Both the position numbers and the translations under genes were made by a program. From contig WBMZ01004773.1 of the NCBI GenBank assembly GCA_013400975.1, positions 1-64,000 on the forward strand: a stretch of DNA of 64,000 bases. The letters run 5' to 3'. Under the pieces are notes generated by a model that did not search any database, was not told where the DNA came from, and saw nothing but the letters and a program-made list of their open reading frames with translations. The DNA is from Atrichornis clamosus (taxonomy: Eukaryota; Chordata; Aves; Passeriformes; Menuridae). Positions 1 to 16,858 of this stretch are shown piece by piece (position 1 is the first letter of the stretch; the number at the start of each line of letters is the position of its first letter).

Positions 1-328
1 ATATATATAAATATATACACACAGAGACCGATATAGATTTGCAGTAATTAATTCAGTCTAGAGGAACTCCTTTTGAAATAACTCCTCCATGTAAAAATGA
101 ATTAATGCACAAGGTATAAATACATACCACTTAAATAAGTATCTTTCTGTTAGGAAAGAAAGTTGTTTTGTGTCTAGACCTCCCTCTCCCCCCCACTAAT
201 TGTTAGGTGTTAAAGATTTTCTGCTGCAATAAAATATGTTTACATTAATATTCTTAAAAAGAAACTGAAAACTCAACTGGCCTGCATTTTTACTGTATTT
301 ATAAGTCCTCCACTCCTAAATTGCTCTT

Positions 329-334
329 TTTATT
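329..334 (-). promoter_or_regulatory. Second candidate polyadenylation signal AATAAA
   Basis: AATAAA on the minus strand about 1.04 kb after the PHEX stop. It may be a distal site. Evidence is the hexamer and orientation only. Confidence 0.25.
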
Positions 335-1157
335 CAGACAAGTCAAATGCTGCTGGTACTCTGTTTTTCTGTCACATAGTCTTCTTTCCTTAAAATCACA
401 AGTCATCCAGCCCCATCCAGAACATGAGGGTAAACACACACACTACTTACAGTCCCCTGTAAGACCCAGACACTAAAAAAATCCATCACTTAAATCTGGT
501 ATAGTATTTGGGGTTTCAAATAAATGTAGATGAAGCTATCCTCAGCACAAGGTAAAAATCATCTCCTGGGAAAAAAACTGCATACAGTATAAACAGGAAT
601 AAATGCTGCAATATTTATGAGTATCGTGGTGCTGGGAATTCCCTCTGAGAGCCTCTGATTTTCACCATACATTGATTTTTATCATAAGCTGTTCTAAAAT
701 TAGAAGAAGCCATGATCTGACAAGTATCCTTTATGTTTTAGTCCTAGCAGATGGATACCATGAGGTACTTTCTCAGCTTGAGACTGTTCCAAAACCTGAG
801 GCACTAATCTGACATATTAAACTGAATTTATATAAAGTCTTGTGTCTTTGCATCATGCAACATCATTTATGGCATGCTGGGCTGTGACAGCTAAAGTTAT
901 GAAAATGCAGTATCACGCAGCAGATCAGAGCTGGCTTTATAGCATTTCTCATGAATTTCTTCATCCAGAAAGAATAAATTTTGTGTGGGAGCATTCTGCA
1001 TAGCACCCCTGCAGAGCAATAGATTAAAATTGGATTTTAGCATTTACCTCTTGCTCAACGATAAATCAGGAATTAGAATTGATAACGGCAGTTATCCATC
1101 AACAGCAATGCAACCGCAGATGAGCAGGAGTAGTTTTATGGATAAAATGAGTTACTT

Positions 1158-1163
1158 TTTATT
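1158..1163 (-). promoter_or_regulatory. Candidate polyadenylation signal AATAAA
   Basis: AATAAA on the minus strand, 211 nt after the PHEX stop. It is a consensus hexamer in the correct orientation. Such hexamers are common by chance in AT-rich DNA, and mammalian PHEX has a longer 3' UTR, so use is unproven. Confidence 0.3.
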
Positions 1164-1373
1164 ATTATCCTTAAAGAAAACCTCTTCTATTTGGAATGTT
1201 TATAGGCTCTAAATAGGGAGTGATTAGATCCATGCAGGTCATCAGCATGGACGAGGAAGATGCATTTGAGGTAACACCTCTCCAGGTTTCAGAACATTAT
1301 TCTGAAACTCCAGCAGTGGGCTTGAGCAGTTCACATTGCAGGCTCCTCCTGACAGCAGACCTGGAAGGGACGT

Positions 1374-1476
1374 CTACCACAGCCGGCAGGACTCTGCGCC
1401 TCGGTTCATCGTCGTGTTCCGGGGGCAGTTGAAAGCTCTACGGAACTCTTCAAAGTTGCTCATGGCTCCAATAACT
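1374..1476 (-). CDS. PHEX: PHEX exon 22, C terminus and stop
   Basis: Last coding exon, 103 nt including the TAG stop at 1376-1374. It completes Arg716 and encodes [18 protein letters not shown], then RNTTMNRG and ESCRLW. Cys733, Cys746 and the terminal Trp749 of the M13 CxxW end are all present. NTT at 736-738 keeps the N-glycosylation sequon. Acceptor is CTTTGCAG|A. The 3' UTR follows toward lower coordinates. Confidence 0.97.
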
Positions 1477-4400
1477 CTGCAAAGAGAAGAGGGATGGGCA
1501 TGCAGGCTGCCCTCTACTAAACACTACAGCTCTGCAAGTCCCTCAGTGTGTTCACTTCAGGTTGAATTTTTAGGCTTTCACATAATTTTTTCCACAAATA
1601 AAACCAAAAGGTTCAGGAGAAGCGCTCCCAGTTAAAGTTAACATGAAGACAATCTGATGTTGTTTGGTGCTTTCAGAAGCGTCTTGCTTTGCTAGAAACT
1701 CAATGAAAAACAGATGCCTTTTGTGATACTGTGTCCTTTAGAACAATTTTCTAACGTGACCCTGGGCAGCAGAGGTGGGAGATCAGCAGTAGCCTCGCAC
1801 GGTGCAATCCTTCTTGCAACCCTGCCAGACCACTGCAGTGCAGCAGGCAGGAGGATGCAAGCACACCCTGGGACCGTGCTGGCAGTGGTTTCATGTGGCT
1901 CCTGTCAGCCAGATTCCCAGAACAACATGCTCTGCCCACCCATGTACACACACACACTCTCACTGTGTCCCCAGGACTCTGCAGCCTCAGGGGGCAGTGA
2001 GACCCTATTGTTGGGCAGCTCAGCCTTACACTCCTGAGCATCTCAACTCCTCTGATATTTTGGAAATACATTTTCTGAGCCTTCTGCCCTGACCAGCTCC
2101 CAGGGTCTCTGGCTTCCAGCACAGGTGGTGTGATACTGAAAGAGCAGCACATCCCACAGCCCCACACAAGCTGAACGATGTGTCTGCATCCCAGACTGGC
2201 ACCTCCGGGCATAGGGGAAGAGTCTGCTCTGTGTATGCAGTCATCTTTGGCTTCTGCTTTCCTGTCTGCATTATTTGATGCAGTCAAAAACTACTTTTTT
2301 ACCATTGCTAGATGGCGATTGTGTTGTTTGCTGCTTTTTCCTATGATTTTAAGCATCCTTGGAATTTACTAACCTGAAACTTGCAAAGGTATTAAAGAGT
2401 TTCCTGAGTTAAGAGCAGAAAAGTATCTACTGAGATATTAATTGTATACCTTTCCTTCATCTTTATTATGCAGTGAGGAGGGATTTTTCTATATTGCAGA
2501 CAATCAGCTTCTCAGTATAGCTCAGCACGGTAGAAAATATTCTTATTACATTGATTAGACTTTCCGTGAGTAAAAAAATTTGCAGTCATCTGGCACAAAA
2601 ATGTCTAAAGGTCAGTTTTGTAGGAAGGATTACCAGATGAGGTTAGGCTTCAAATAAGATATACAGCTTTACTGTAAAAACATTGCAGATACATATTCAG
2701 GGCCTGGAACAGCAAGAGCTGGTCATGCAGAACTGCTGCTGATGTTGGTGGGAGTTCTGCCTGCCATGCCAGGGATTTCAATCTGAAATTGGCATTCAAA
2801 AATAGCAAAGACACATGCTAATACTGAAAGTCTGCCAATTAAAAATAAATAAATCCAGAATTTATCCAGTGAAAAATCTTTATGTGTGCATGCACACCAC
2901 TTTTCTACCAATGCTTTGATACTGCCACACATTAACTGTGAAATCAGTGTGGGCTGTCTGGATTTCATTCCACTGAATTATAGCAGAGACATCTTTCCCT
3001 GAGCAGGTCACCCTTGGTTCCCTTAGTAATCAATAGAAAGATGTACTTGCAGAGTCTAAGTAATTAAAATTTAATACCTGCTGAAAGATTATTTTATATA
3101 TATATATTTACTTCTAAAATGCCTTTTCTTTTTTGACTGTGGAGAGAACCTGGTGTCAGTAGTTCAGATGCACACATCTATGCTCAATATATGTGTTGCT
3201 AATTTCTCATTTTCACTGTTACCTTTCAGAATTACTTTTAAAAGGGCTGTTTGAGCTTTTTGGATAGAAAGAGTTATCAGTGTTGACACTAGCTGTATTG
3301 CAGTTATGTTCATAATAGTCTTTGGATATAAATGAAACCAAGTTGGGAGAAATAGACAAGATAATTTGTTAGCCCAGCTTATATGATTTGTAAGGGGACA
3401 CAAGAACGTGCTTTTCTTTAGGTCTGAAACAGAAGTCAGTTCTCAGTATCTCACATAAAAACTAAAAAAGAAGTTTGGTCTATATTCTCTAGATCTCAAA
3501 TTAATCTCAACTTCTCTGAAATTTTCTTTCACAGTCGGATGCCTTGAGGAGTTTTTCTAATGAATAGTCTATCCCTAGAGTTCCCTGTACATTTTGTGAT
3601 TTGCACCATCTCATGGGAATGTAGCTATGTAATGATTCAGAATATAAATATACATATATGTAAATAAATCTGAGGACTTTAAAAGACAACAGATGGTTAT
3701 TTTACCAAAATCTTAGCAAGGGTAGGAATTATGAAAAGAATCTCTGTAGGCTGAAGGTCAGCCTGATACTCCTGTCCTCATTGTCATGATGTATTTTCAA
3801 TTGTTGGAAGGCACACAGTAGTGCACACTGCACTACCTTCGCCCTCGCTGGCGGGCGTAACTGTTTTTAGTCAACAGAAAGCAGTAGGAATCTCTAGAAG
3901 GCAACTAATCCACTGAATCATATGAATCAGCTTGTGCAGATAACATCCTTCCTCCAAATAAGGTGGTAATGTACTACTTAACTGAGGGCAAACACACAGT
4001 TCTTAGTTATGTAAATGCAACTGACATGAATCCCAACAAAACCAACTTATTCTGGGTCACACAAGCCCTATGAAGATGCAGAGAAATAAACTCTGGCTTC
4101 CTACTTCATGTGTAATCTTTAAAACTTACCCCCTTCCCAGCCTCTCCTCCTTGGAATTTGTGAGTGCCGGTGTTTAGGGGAGCCTGTGGGAGGCCTTTTG
4201 GCAAAGACACAGTCACTCTGTTGTGAGTGGACTACCACAGATCCTTCAAGCCAAGTGTCACTTGAAGGCCAATGGAAGGATTCAGTCTGGAACTGGACTT
4301 ACAGGGCATGATTTGCTTTGCATTATCCATATCATTCAAGGTAGTCACGTAGAAGATTTTAATGAACACAGATTAAATCAAGGACCCTCCTAATAGCCAC

Positions 4401-4724
4401 TGTTTTCTAAACTAGAATTGCTTAGGGAAAGAAAATTATAGATGAGGCATTTAAGGTACTCAGGCCATGATTACAGGACATCACAGGGATCAGAATATGT
4501 TCTGGTTCAAATGGTTTTGAAGGTAGATGCAAGTTCCTCAATTTTACAGAAGAGTATTTGTAATAGAGAAAGATAAGCTAATAAAACCAGTTCAATTTCA
4601 ACCAAGAGCACAGTCCAATTTTGTGTTTGCTCTTAACCCCCTCTTAAAATGCTACATTTCTGCACTTCTGTTCTGCAGTGATGGATCCTGTACATATACC
4701 AAGGAAATACCTTATTTGCACTAC
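1477..4724 (-). other. PHEX intron 21
   Basis: 3,248-bp intron, GT-AG. It holds no recognisable gene or clear transposon. A short CA-rich run lies near 1948-1960 and a (TA)n run near 3096-3108. The longest open frame (1751-2287, minus, 178 aa) is low in family-like features and is taken as chance. Confidence 0.8.
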
Positions 4725-4801
4725 CTGAACTGGGGAGGGCTGTGAGCTCCAGTGTATATTTGCTCCCTCGCAGATTCCGGTCTAAAGGAGTTGCATCTAA
4801 C
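4725..4801 (-). CDS. PHEX: PHEX exon 21 (residues 691-716), catalytic His710
   Basis: 77-nt exon encoding VRCNSFRPESAREQ, then IYTGAHSPPQF and two bases of Arg716. Cys693 is a disulphide cysteine. His710 (GAHSPP) stabilises the transition state in M13 peptidases. Acceptor is TTCATTAG|GTT. Donor is AG|GTAGTG, weak because position +5 is not G. An antisense open frame covers the same bases and is a shadow. Confidence 0.96.
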
Positions 4802-6549
4802 CTAATGAAAAATGAAAAAACAGAAACAGGCACATTATCTGGGATGACTTTGTAAGTAAAGCAGAATGTAATGTCACTGTTCTTAAGATGCCTATTACTT
4901 ATAGAATGCACAAAATGGAAAGACACCACAAATTCCTACTTTGTTTGACCTTTGCTCACCTGCAGTTTTCTGTTGGTTTATTCTCTTGTTTTTCAAATCC
5001 CATAATGGATCCAGTCTCCACCCACTGCTTTTCTCTACCCACTCTCTCCCATCATCTAATCACAGCCACATTACTAGTTCTTTTTTTGAAGTTCTCTATA
5101 ATGGTAGCTTGCTTTTCAGCTTCTGCTGCAGCATCTCCCACCTTATTACCAAACATACTTCTTGGTCTCAAAGCTATGTAATGTGTATAAAAGGTACACA
5201 TAATGATGCTTATCATCTCTAGAATTGCAGCTATGCTACCTGACATATTTAGTCCATGCTGGAATCTCAGTTTCTTTTGAAATTACACATTTTTCACATT
5301 TCCATCAGTGGTCCCCAATTCCTTATTCCTGATAAGTTATTTAACCCAATTGTAACTAACCACAAAACAGGGTAGATAGAATATTTGCACAACTGAATAA
5401 TCCCTCTTGTGCTTTATCCATTGCATGAAAAACCTCCTTTAAACTGCCCCTACCTTACGTAAGACTCTACATTGAATGCTGCTATTGACAAAATCCTCTA
5501 AGCCAGAGAGCCCATAGGATTTCAGAGGCCTTCAGTGCAGTTTTGTCTGGCTGAAGGCAGCTCTGACAGTTTAAATAAGTCTGTTGAGTGTCTTGAGCTC
5601 TGTGGAAATAGGCTGAGCTCAAGGGTACCTTGCATACATTGCTCTCACTGTGCACGTGCCTCCCCGGTGGAGATCCACTGGACATGTGATTCCTGCAGTG
5701 GTCCCATAAGACCCCCAGATGTCCCCTATAGTTTCAAAATTTTCTTGGAGAAAAACTGACAGGGTGAAACTTAATTCAGCATAAACGACCAAAGTGAAAT
5801 CTTTTATTTTCTCAATATTGTCAAACTGAAAAGGCCACAGGTACACAGACTGCTACACTAACTCTCAGCAGAGAGGTGATTTTCAGACAGGACTGGTTGC
5901 ACTAGGTCCTGTTTTTTCAGTTTGGGATGATTCATTCCTTCAGCTGGTGGGAAAATTGGGAGTTTGTCGCAACTTGTTTAACCAAATAAATAATTTCTGA
6001 TTCTCTCCCTTGCTCTATGTGTTTTTCTAAAAAACTCACATTCATTAATATAGTTTCCTTACAGCATATTTAATGTACAGATGGGAAAAAGTAAACCAAG
6101 ACTTTCTTCACTGCTGCTTAGTTTCCTTGAACAACATAAACAGTCACAAATGGTGGTGGCACTTTTTTAACAGGGGTTTGTGGTGGAAGTAGTCAGAAAC
6201 TGCTGTGTATTGCAAGCACCAGGAATCTGGGAAGTTAAACCTGCAGGAGGCTGAGGACTCAATATGTGCAGGAAAACCCTTTCAGTGGGGGGAAGTAGCA
6301 AGAAGAAAGCAAGCTGCTGTGACAACGCTGCCCAAAATCAGGAATAATTTCAGCAGTTCTGGCACCATGGATAGATGAGGACAAAGAGGAAGAGAAAAAG
6401 AAATAATAGTCCTGGGAGAAGTCTCTGCTTATATTCTTAAAAGTCTGGGTTTGGGTGATGCGGGTTGTTGAAACAAAGCAGGCTCATCTCTGCACTGCAC
6501 ATTGTTCAGGTTAATAGATGGGGACTTGAGACACATTTGCACTACTCAC
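4802..6549 (-). other. PHEX intron 20
   Basis: 1,748-bp intron between exons 20 and 21. Nothing recognisable is seen apart from the splice sites. Confidence 0.85.
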
Positions 6550-6654
6550 GTGGGCATAACTCAGAAAGAAAAGCTGGTTGTGTGTGAACTCAAGGCCTGG
6601 CAGTAAAGGCTCTTCTTCTCCTCCCCTCTTTTCTGTAATCCATTTCCTGTATGC
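6550..6654 (-). CDS. PHEX: PHEX exon 20 (residues 656-690)
   Basis: 105-nt phase-0 exon of 35 codons. It begins [20 protein letters not shown] and ends [10 protein letters not shown]. The first half is charged and is the least conserved coding piece of the window (human reads NDRRQGLEEP there, as recalled). The end is the conserved 'LFFLSYA' strand of M13 enzymes. Acceptor is CTTATCAG|GCA and donor is CAC|GTGAGT. Confidence 0.96.
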
Positions 6655-6766
6655 CTGATAAGAAAGAGATACTAAGTGCCTTTCAGCAACATGAAGATAA
6701 CTACAGTGGTTTTTTTCTTTTTTTTTTTTACTAATACTTTGTTTCAGATATTTTTCATCTACTTAC
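6655..6766 (-). other. PHEX intron 19, very short (112 bp)
   Basis: The smallest intron in the window. It runs from GTAAGT to a CTTTCTTATCAG acceptor. On the minus strand it carries an A-rich block (plus-strand T7-C-T12 at 6710-6729) in its donor half. It is large enough for normal splicing. Confidence 0.95.
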
Positions 6767-6832
6767 CCTGAAAGCTTCTCGCAAACCTCCATTATCTGCA
6801 ATGTTTTCTGCCAAAGTTCTCTTCCCTTTCAC
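6767..6832 (-). CDS. PHEX: PHEX exon 19 (residues 634-655), third zinc ligand
   Basis: 66-nt phase-0 exon, 22 codons: [20 protein letters not shown] then FR. Glu642 in the ENIAD motif is the third zinc ligand and Asp646 positions the active-site histidine; both are present. The residue before Glu642 is Ala (GCA), where human PHEX and neprilysin have Gly (recalled). Acceptor is TGCCAAG|GTG and donor is AGG|GTAAGT. Only 112 bp separate it from exon 20. Confidence 0.97.
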
Positions 6833-9832
6833 CTTGGCAGAATGAAAGAACATCAGTCATTTGACCCGTTTCTGAACTTCCTACTTGATCAACTTCAAAA
6901 ACAAGTGAAAAAGTAAAACAAGGTGAGAACAGCCTCAGTCAATTTCAACCATCATAACTTCGGTTAAGAAAACTGGATTTCAATGTGAAAACTGTCAGTA
7001 AACAATTTTCTGTGATGAGTTATCCTGGCTCTGGCCCTAGATCTCTGTAACACAAAGTATAGTAAATAAAATGCACTCAAGAACCCAGTCCTTGATCTTC
7101 GATCTAAGCATCAGTAATTTTCCCCTAAGGACTGTTTATATCTGGTTACATGTGAGATTCAGTAGCCCCTTTCTTAAACTGTCATCTAAAAGGTTATATT
7201 TATTTCTCTACATAACTCTTAATATACTACTGGGATCCTAAAATAACTTTTAAGTCATAACATAAATAAGTGTAATTAAAAATAACTGTCAGAGGCAGAA
7301 TTAAAATTTATAGTATATTCAGTGTTCTAAAAATATCTGCAAAGGAGATTGCTGTTGCTCCTCCTGGGTATTGATTCCAAGAGCAGGAGCAATAGCAACA
7401 AGAATGTATTGCAAGAAACAGCACTGTATAAACTTTGTGAGAAAGCCGGTCTCCTGGCGTCACCAGTATCATTATGAAGAGATCCTAATTTCTGCTGGAG
7501 TAGCATTATCTCTACTCAGTCCGCCTTCTAAGGTCTTTGTGTTACCAACTGCATCTGTAATTAAGCAGTTTTACTCTCTCCTTTGCCTCGAATAAGCAAG
7601 ATAATTGAGCACAGTTTTGAGCAGGTCAATGCTGGCTGCAGCCATCAGCTCTCCCAAGCCACAGGATCGGTACAGTGGGGTTGGCATCAGGACTCACCTT
7701 AATTTCAGGATGGCAAAAGAGTGGAAATGGAGCAGAAGAGGTAAAAAGATCAAAGGGATGGCCAGGTACCTGCGCACAGCCCCGCACTCAGTGCAGATGA
7801 GCACCCAGACTGGACTCAGGACATCTTGCTTGATGCCTTGGGTACTGCGTTACACCCAAGAGTGTAATACAGGAGAAATGGGGGGCATAGGGGAAAGTGC
7901 AGCCCTTTCCTGTCACCTCTCCCCTCCCCTCATGAGGCTGGAGGTGGAGGTGAGAGAGAAGCTTTTAGAAGAAAAGGTGCCGGGACACCAGGGAATGTGC
8001 ACACACACCCACTGCCTTTTTTCCTGGCCTTCCTGCTCATGCATTTTCCTTGCAGGGGGCTGGTGAAGGAGACTGACTTAGAGCATAAGAGGAGAGTAAC
8101 ACAACAGTGGCACTTGGGCAACAGGTCATCTAAAAAGTGGAAAAAGTCTTTCTGCTGATCTCAGGCAGCTCTGGATCAGGTATCTGAGACTACTCTGTGC
8201 AGACAGTTTGTGGCAGGGCCCAGGGACCACAATAAACCCTTTGATGAGATGACTTTATGTGATTATTGCACTCTGAAGCTATTTCTATACCCACTTTTTC
8301 TTTCATTCTGCTTCTTTTCTGGAGACATTTTTATTGTAAATCAGATGAGAAGGAAGAAGAATAAATAGGTTTCTTGATCCATGAGAAATATTCATACAGA
8401 GGGAAAAAAACAGCAGAATATTGATGTAAATGACAGGCAAAAATGATAATTTAAAAAAAAAAGTCTTTGCTTGCATAAATCTTCACACAAAAGCTATAAA
8501 ATATGGCAGAAAATTGGAAAATTCTTCTATCATCTAAAAAGTGCTTTTGGTTATCCTGTGGAAATAGAAGGAATAGGATGACAAGGCTGTGGGTAACGGG
8601 ATCTCTCTAGTAAGCCCATCCATGGACTTCAAAGGCAGCAGCTACACTGGAGAGGAAATTCAGACCTACCTCATCCCAAGAGCCAGTGCAAAAGGTAAAG
8701 GGAATAGCCAAGTCAATGGCAGAGGCATGGGAAGGGCTCAGCCACATCCTTGGGAAAGGTTTTCATGATCTTATATGAGTGGTATTTTTGTATTGACAGT
8801 TTTTGTCCTACAGATATTCGGGAATGAGACTGAGAATTTTTATTTGTAAATTAGCTTATATGAAGGATTTCAAATCTGAGTTGTTGGACTTCACACTGGA
8901 GCTCAACACGGCTTTGTTGTCTTTGACATTAACACAGCCTGGGAAAAGTGCTAAAATTATTGCTAAGCATTCCATGCGACCTCTCTATTCTTAAAAGACA
9001 AAGACGTTATAGTATTTCTGAAATGTAAGTAGAGGTGAGAGATTAAGTGGGGACCTGAACAGGTGTTTTATCTTGAAAACTAAAATTAAAATCGCGTTCC
9101 CAACAATGACTGGAATTTTAGCTATACTTTTCTGAAGGTCTGGGATTTATCCTATTTATCCTCATTTTGGACACTTATACAATGTGCACATTTTCAGGGA
9201 AGCCCATACCTCTGATAGACAATGAAACAGAAACCATTCCCTTGCACTTTCTTTCTCAATTCATTTCTAGGAGCTACTGCTGTCATGTTCCCTTGATTAA
9301 ACATACAAATGGGGTCTGTCTGCACGCATGGAAGAAATAGCAAGAGTTGAATCTGAAATAAGGTAGGGTTTATGCATCCATTTTATAGCTGCAATAAATA
9401 ACAGGCAGAATTGCTAAAGGAATCTATAAAACATGCTATTATATTCTTTCTAAAAGAGTGACTGCTCAGTTTTCATTACAGACCTCATCTTCAGGAGACA
9501 TTTAACATGCTCACAAATAATTAGACCAGCCCTGCTGAGTGGCTTCATCCTCTTCCTCTGATTTCAAAATGATGTGATGGGGACAAGTAGTTTAACCCTG
9601 TCACCAGAATGTGGGTAGTGGTATTTGACTGGGCTAATCAAACCTGACAGACAATTTTTAACACAATTATTCATCTCAAAAAAATCATTTGTTGTGAGAA
9701 ATGAAGTTGGTAGCTTAATATCCCAATATGTTGGGATTTATAAAAAGAGAAAACTTAAAAAAAACCCAAGCAAACCAGAACAACCCAAACTCCTAATACA
9801 CCACTGTTTTCAGTCACTGGTGGTTTACATAC
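6833..9832 (-). other. PHEX intron 18
   Basis: 3,000-bp intron. It contains a plus-strand open frame of 153 codons (7605-8066) in a GC-richer patch with no recognisable domain. There is an A/C-rich low-complexity stretch near 9757-9792 close to the donor of exon 18. No transposon is identified. Confidence 0.8.
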
Positions 9833-9963
9833 ATGTAAGCCAGCTTGCTTCCAGTAGTAATTGTTGTATTGATTAATCATGCATTTTGTTTTCTCTTTAA
9901 ACTTTTCTTCAGAGTCAATCGTCCACCAAGGGTCTAAATTTCCATTTTTGTCGTATTTCCGAC
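9833..9963 (-). CDS. PHEX: PHEX exon 18 (residues 590-633)
   Basis: 131-nt exon, same length as human exon 18. It completes Gly590 and encodes [13 protein letters not shown], then [15 protein letters not shown] and YYWKQAGLH. Cys617 (KTKCM), a disulphide cysteine of the family, is present. Acceptor is TTTTTGAG|GT and donor is CAT|GTATGT, where exon position -1 is T rather than G. An open frame on the other strand overlaps this exon and is a shadow. Confidence 0.97.
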
Positions 9964-14532
<4,569 letters not shown>

Positions 14533-16800
14533 TCACAATGCCCAAGGGTTTAGATTGTATGACCTCATTTGTTTGGTCTCAGAAGGTTTTGCAAGAGGAG
14601 GTTTCCCTCAGGTGGTGGTTTCAGAATGCAACAGAGAGGATCTTTGAGAGGCTCAAAGCAGAGATGCTCGTACACACATTTCTGTGTGAGCAAGTGCATG
14701 TGTTCCTGTAAAAAACCTCCTAGTGTTTCCTATACAGAATACTGGATTACCCTCAGATGTGCTGGCAGATTAACAGACAACATATAGTTAAAATCCAACA
14801 AGAATTAAAATAGCGTTAGCTGAGTGAGGCTTCAGTGCAGCAAGAAACATGAAAGTGATAAAATGTAAGCCAAATTCTACTTAGTCTATGAAAATCAAGG
14901 GTAAATGAACATACTTAGGCACTTTAGTAAGGAAAGCTGTAGGGTCAGTCTAGCTACAAGTATTACCTGGCTGCTTCTGGTAGGCTGACTAGTTGCCAAA
15001 AAACCATCAACAGACACACTCTGATCATTGATGATCTACGGATGTTTCAGGGATAGGAATCAAAATTATTCCTCAAATTCTAAGTCACATGTCTCATTTT
15101 AATTCCAGGGTGACATTTCAGTGCCAGAATACTGAAGACAGTGGAGCTGCACATGGTAAATGTTTAACAGCCCAAAGAACTGCTAAATAAAACATACATC
15201 TATGGTCAAAGTTTTTATATGATGGTGAAAAGTGCCATCCTTCCAGGCCTGAATGTGGAATTTACTGTCTTGTGCCACAGACTCCCAGCTATAAAGCACA
15301 GGCATACACCTACTTTGAAAGTTAACCCACATGGACTTCACCTTGTTAAGGAAAAAACAGTTTCCTCAGGTGATTCACTTGTGTTCCCAGGAACTGCTGC
15401 TTCACCCTATGGATCTCTCTTCAAGAAATCACCTAAACACCCAGATCAAAACAAAAACCATATTCACTCAATTCTAATCCTATTCAGTTTTTTTGCTGAT
15501 ATGTAGGTCATGGATTTCTTTATATCTGAGATAAGTTGCCAGTCAAGATCTTTGTCTTTTCTTTACAAAGGCTTTTAAAAACTTACTTACTTTCAAATGA
15601 AAAACAAACAAACAAACCAAAAAACCCCAAACCACAACCAGTATGCTGAGTGTCATTCATGTCAAGTGATCTGGCAAGAGGCATGTCCTCCTGGCCTGCC
15701 CAGCTCCTTTTCTGTGTTGCTCCTCTATGCCTGCCTTGATTCCCTATTAGCAATTAGCTTACAAAAAGTCTGGGCTTCAAACTTATTTTCTGAGTGTAGT
15801 TTGGGTTTGTTTTTTTTTACTTCTCCAGATGTTGCTTTGTTGTTTCAAGCATGGTAGCATTTGCTTTTCCAGCACTACAAATCACAATTTTACCAATGTC
15901 AAGGACAAAGTTTTCCTGATCTAACTCTCCTTGCCTCCCAGTACACAGAGAAGAGTATTTACTGTGCATGTTTATAAACATCTCACAGCAACAGTACACT
16001 CATACAACCTGATGGAAATTGCTTGGTAGGCACTAAGTTAAGAGCTGTGTTAAGAGCTGAAAATCTAGTCTGAACAGGTTCCTTCCAAGCACTGAGCCTC
16101 AGAAAAGGTTTGGAATGATTAGGTTCTCCTAACTCTAAATGATCCTCGCCCCACAACAGCAGATGAGAGGACCTGTGGCCAAAATGAGCAAATAAGCCCA
16201 TACTGAGGATGGTATGAAGCAAGGTAGCACAGTCACTCCACAAATCATGTTTAATGATCACACAATCCTGAGTGCCTGTCACTGCACCAAGAGGCTATCA
16301 AGGTCTTTTAAGGAGCTGCAATTATTTTGTCCAGGTAATAGACTTGTGTAGTGAATTTGCACTTGTCTGCGGGAGAGGTAATATACATTATTTACAGCAA
16401 ACTAGGTGCAAATCTTCACTCAGGCTTATCCTGCTATACTAAATGTGTCTTCATAGAACACTGCTGATACACAGTCAGCTGTGAATTAAGCCATGAGATA
16501 GTTTTCACTGATCAAATCATGTGAATGAACGGTAAGAAGCTCCAATCCTGAATCCATACTACAGGTTGATAATTATTTTACTCAGAGTCAGGATCCATTT
16601 TAGGTTAGATATTAACTGAGCAAAATGCTGGTTGAAGGAGTGGATTCTGCTTCTGGGCATGTGTGAAACACCTCTGTAGTTTGATTCCACTAAAGGAAGC
16701 ACAGGAAGTATTTTCAGGCCAAAGCAGAGTCAGAAGCCAGTAGAATGTAATAGACATTTCAGAAAACCTCAGGAAACTGGAATACATTACCACCAGCAGG

Positions 16801-16858
16801 TTTGGTTGGTTGGTTGGTTGGGTTTTTTTGTTTGGTTTTTTTTTTTTAAGAAAAAAAA
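16801..16858. repeat. Low-complexity GGTT / poly-T / poly-A patch
   Basis: Repeats of ggtt followed by T-rich sequence and then an A run (ttttttttttttaagaaaa). The mirror-type A/C-rich patch at 15598-15640 (aaacaaacaaacaaacc) is similar. These are simple sequence with no evident function. Confidence 0.85.

Larger units (their letters stand above)
1..1373 (-). other. PHEX: PHEX 3' UTR and downstream flank
   Basis: Sequence following the PHEX stop. It is AT-rich with no supported gene; the 75-aa plus-strand open frame at 985-1212 has no recognisable features. How much is transcribed cannot be told from sequence alone. Two AATAAA hexamers lie on the minus strand (1163-1158 and 334-329). The left end begins with a short TA-rich run (1-20). 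Confidence 0.6.

Noticed and set aside
1751..2287. 178-codon open frame on the minus strand
   Set aside because: It lies within PHEX intron 21, has no recognisable domain, and sits beside overlapping open frames on both strands in a locally GC-richer patch. Chance is the simpler explanation.
4633..4929. 98-codon minus frame over PHEX exon 21
   Set aside because: It runs through the exon in a different frame from PHEX; the PHEX frame is fixed by the splice sites and by the GAHSPPQF segment.
7605..8066. 153-codon open frame on the plus strand
   Set aside because: No recognisable family, no signal or membrane segment that makes sense, and it lies in PHEX intron 18. A GC-richer patch with few stop codons explains it.
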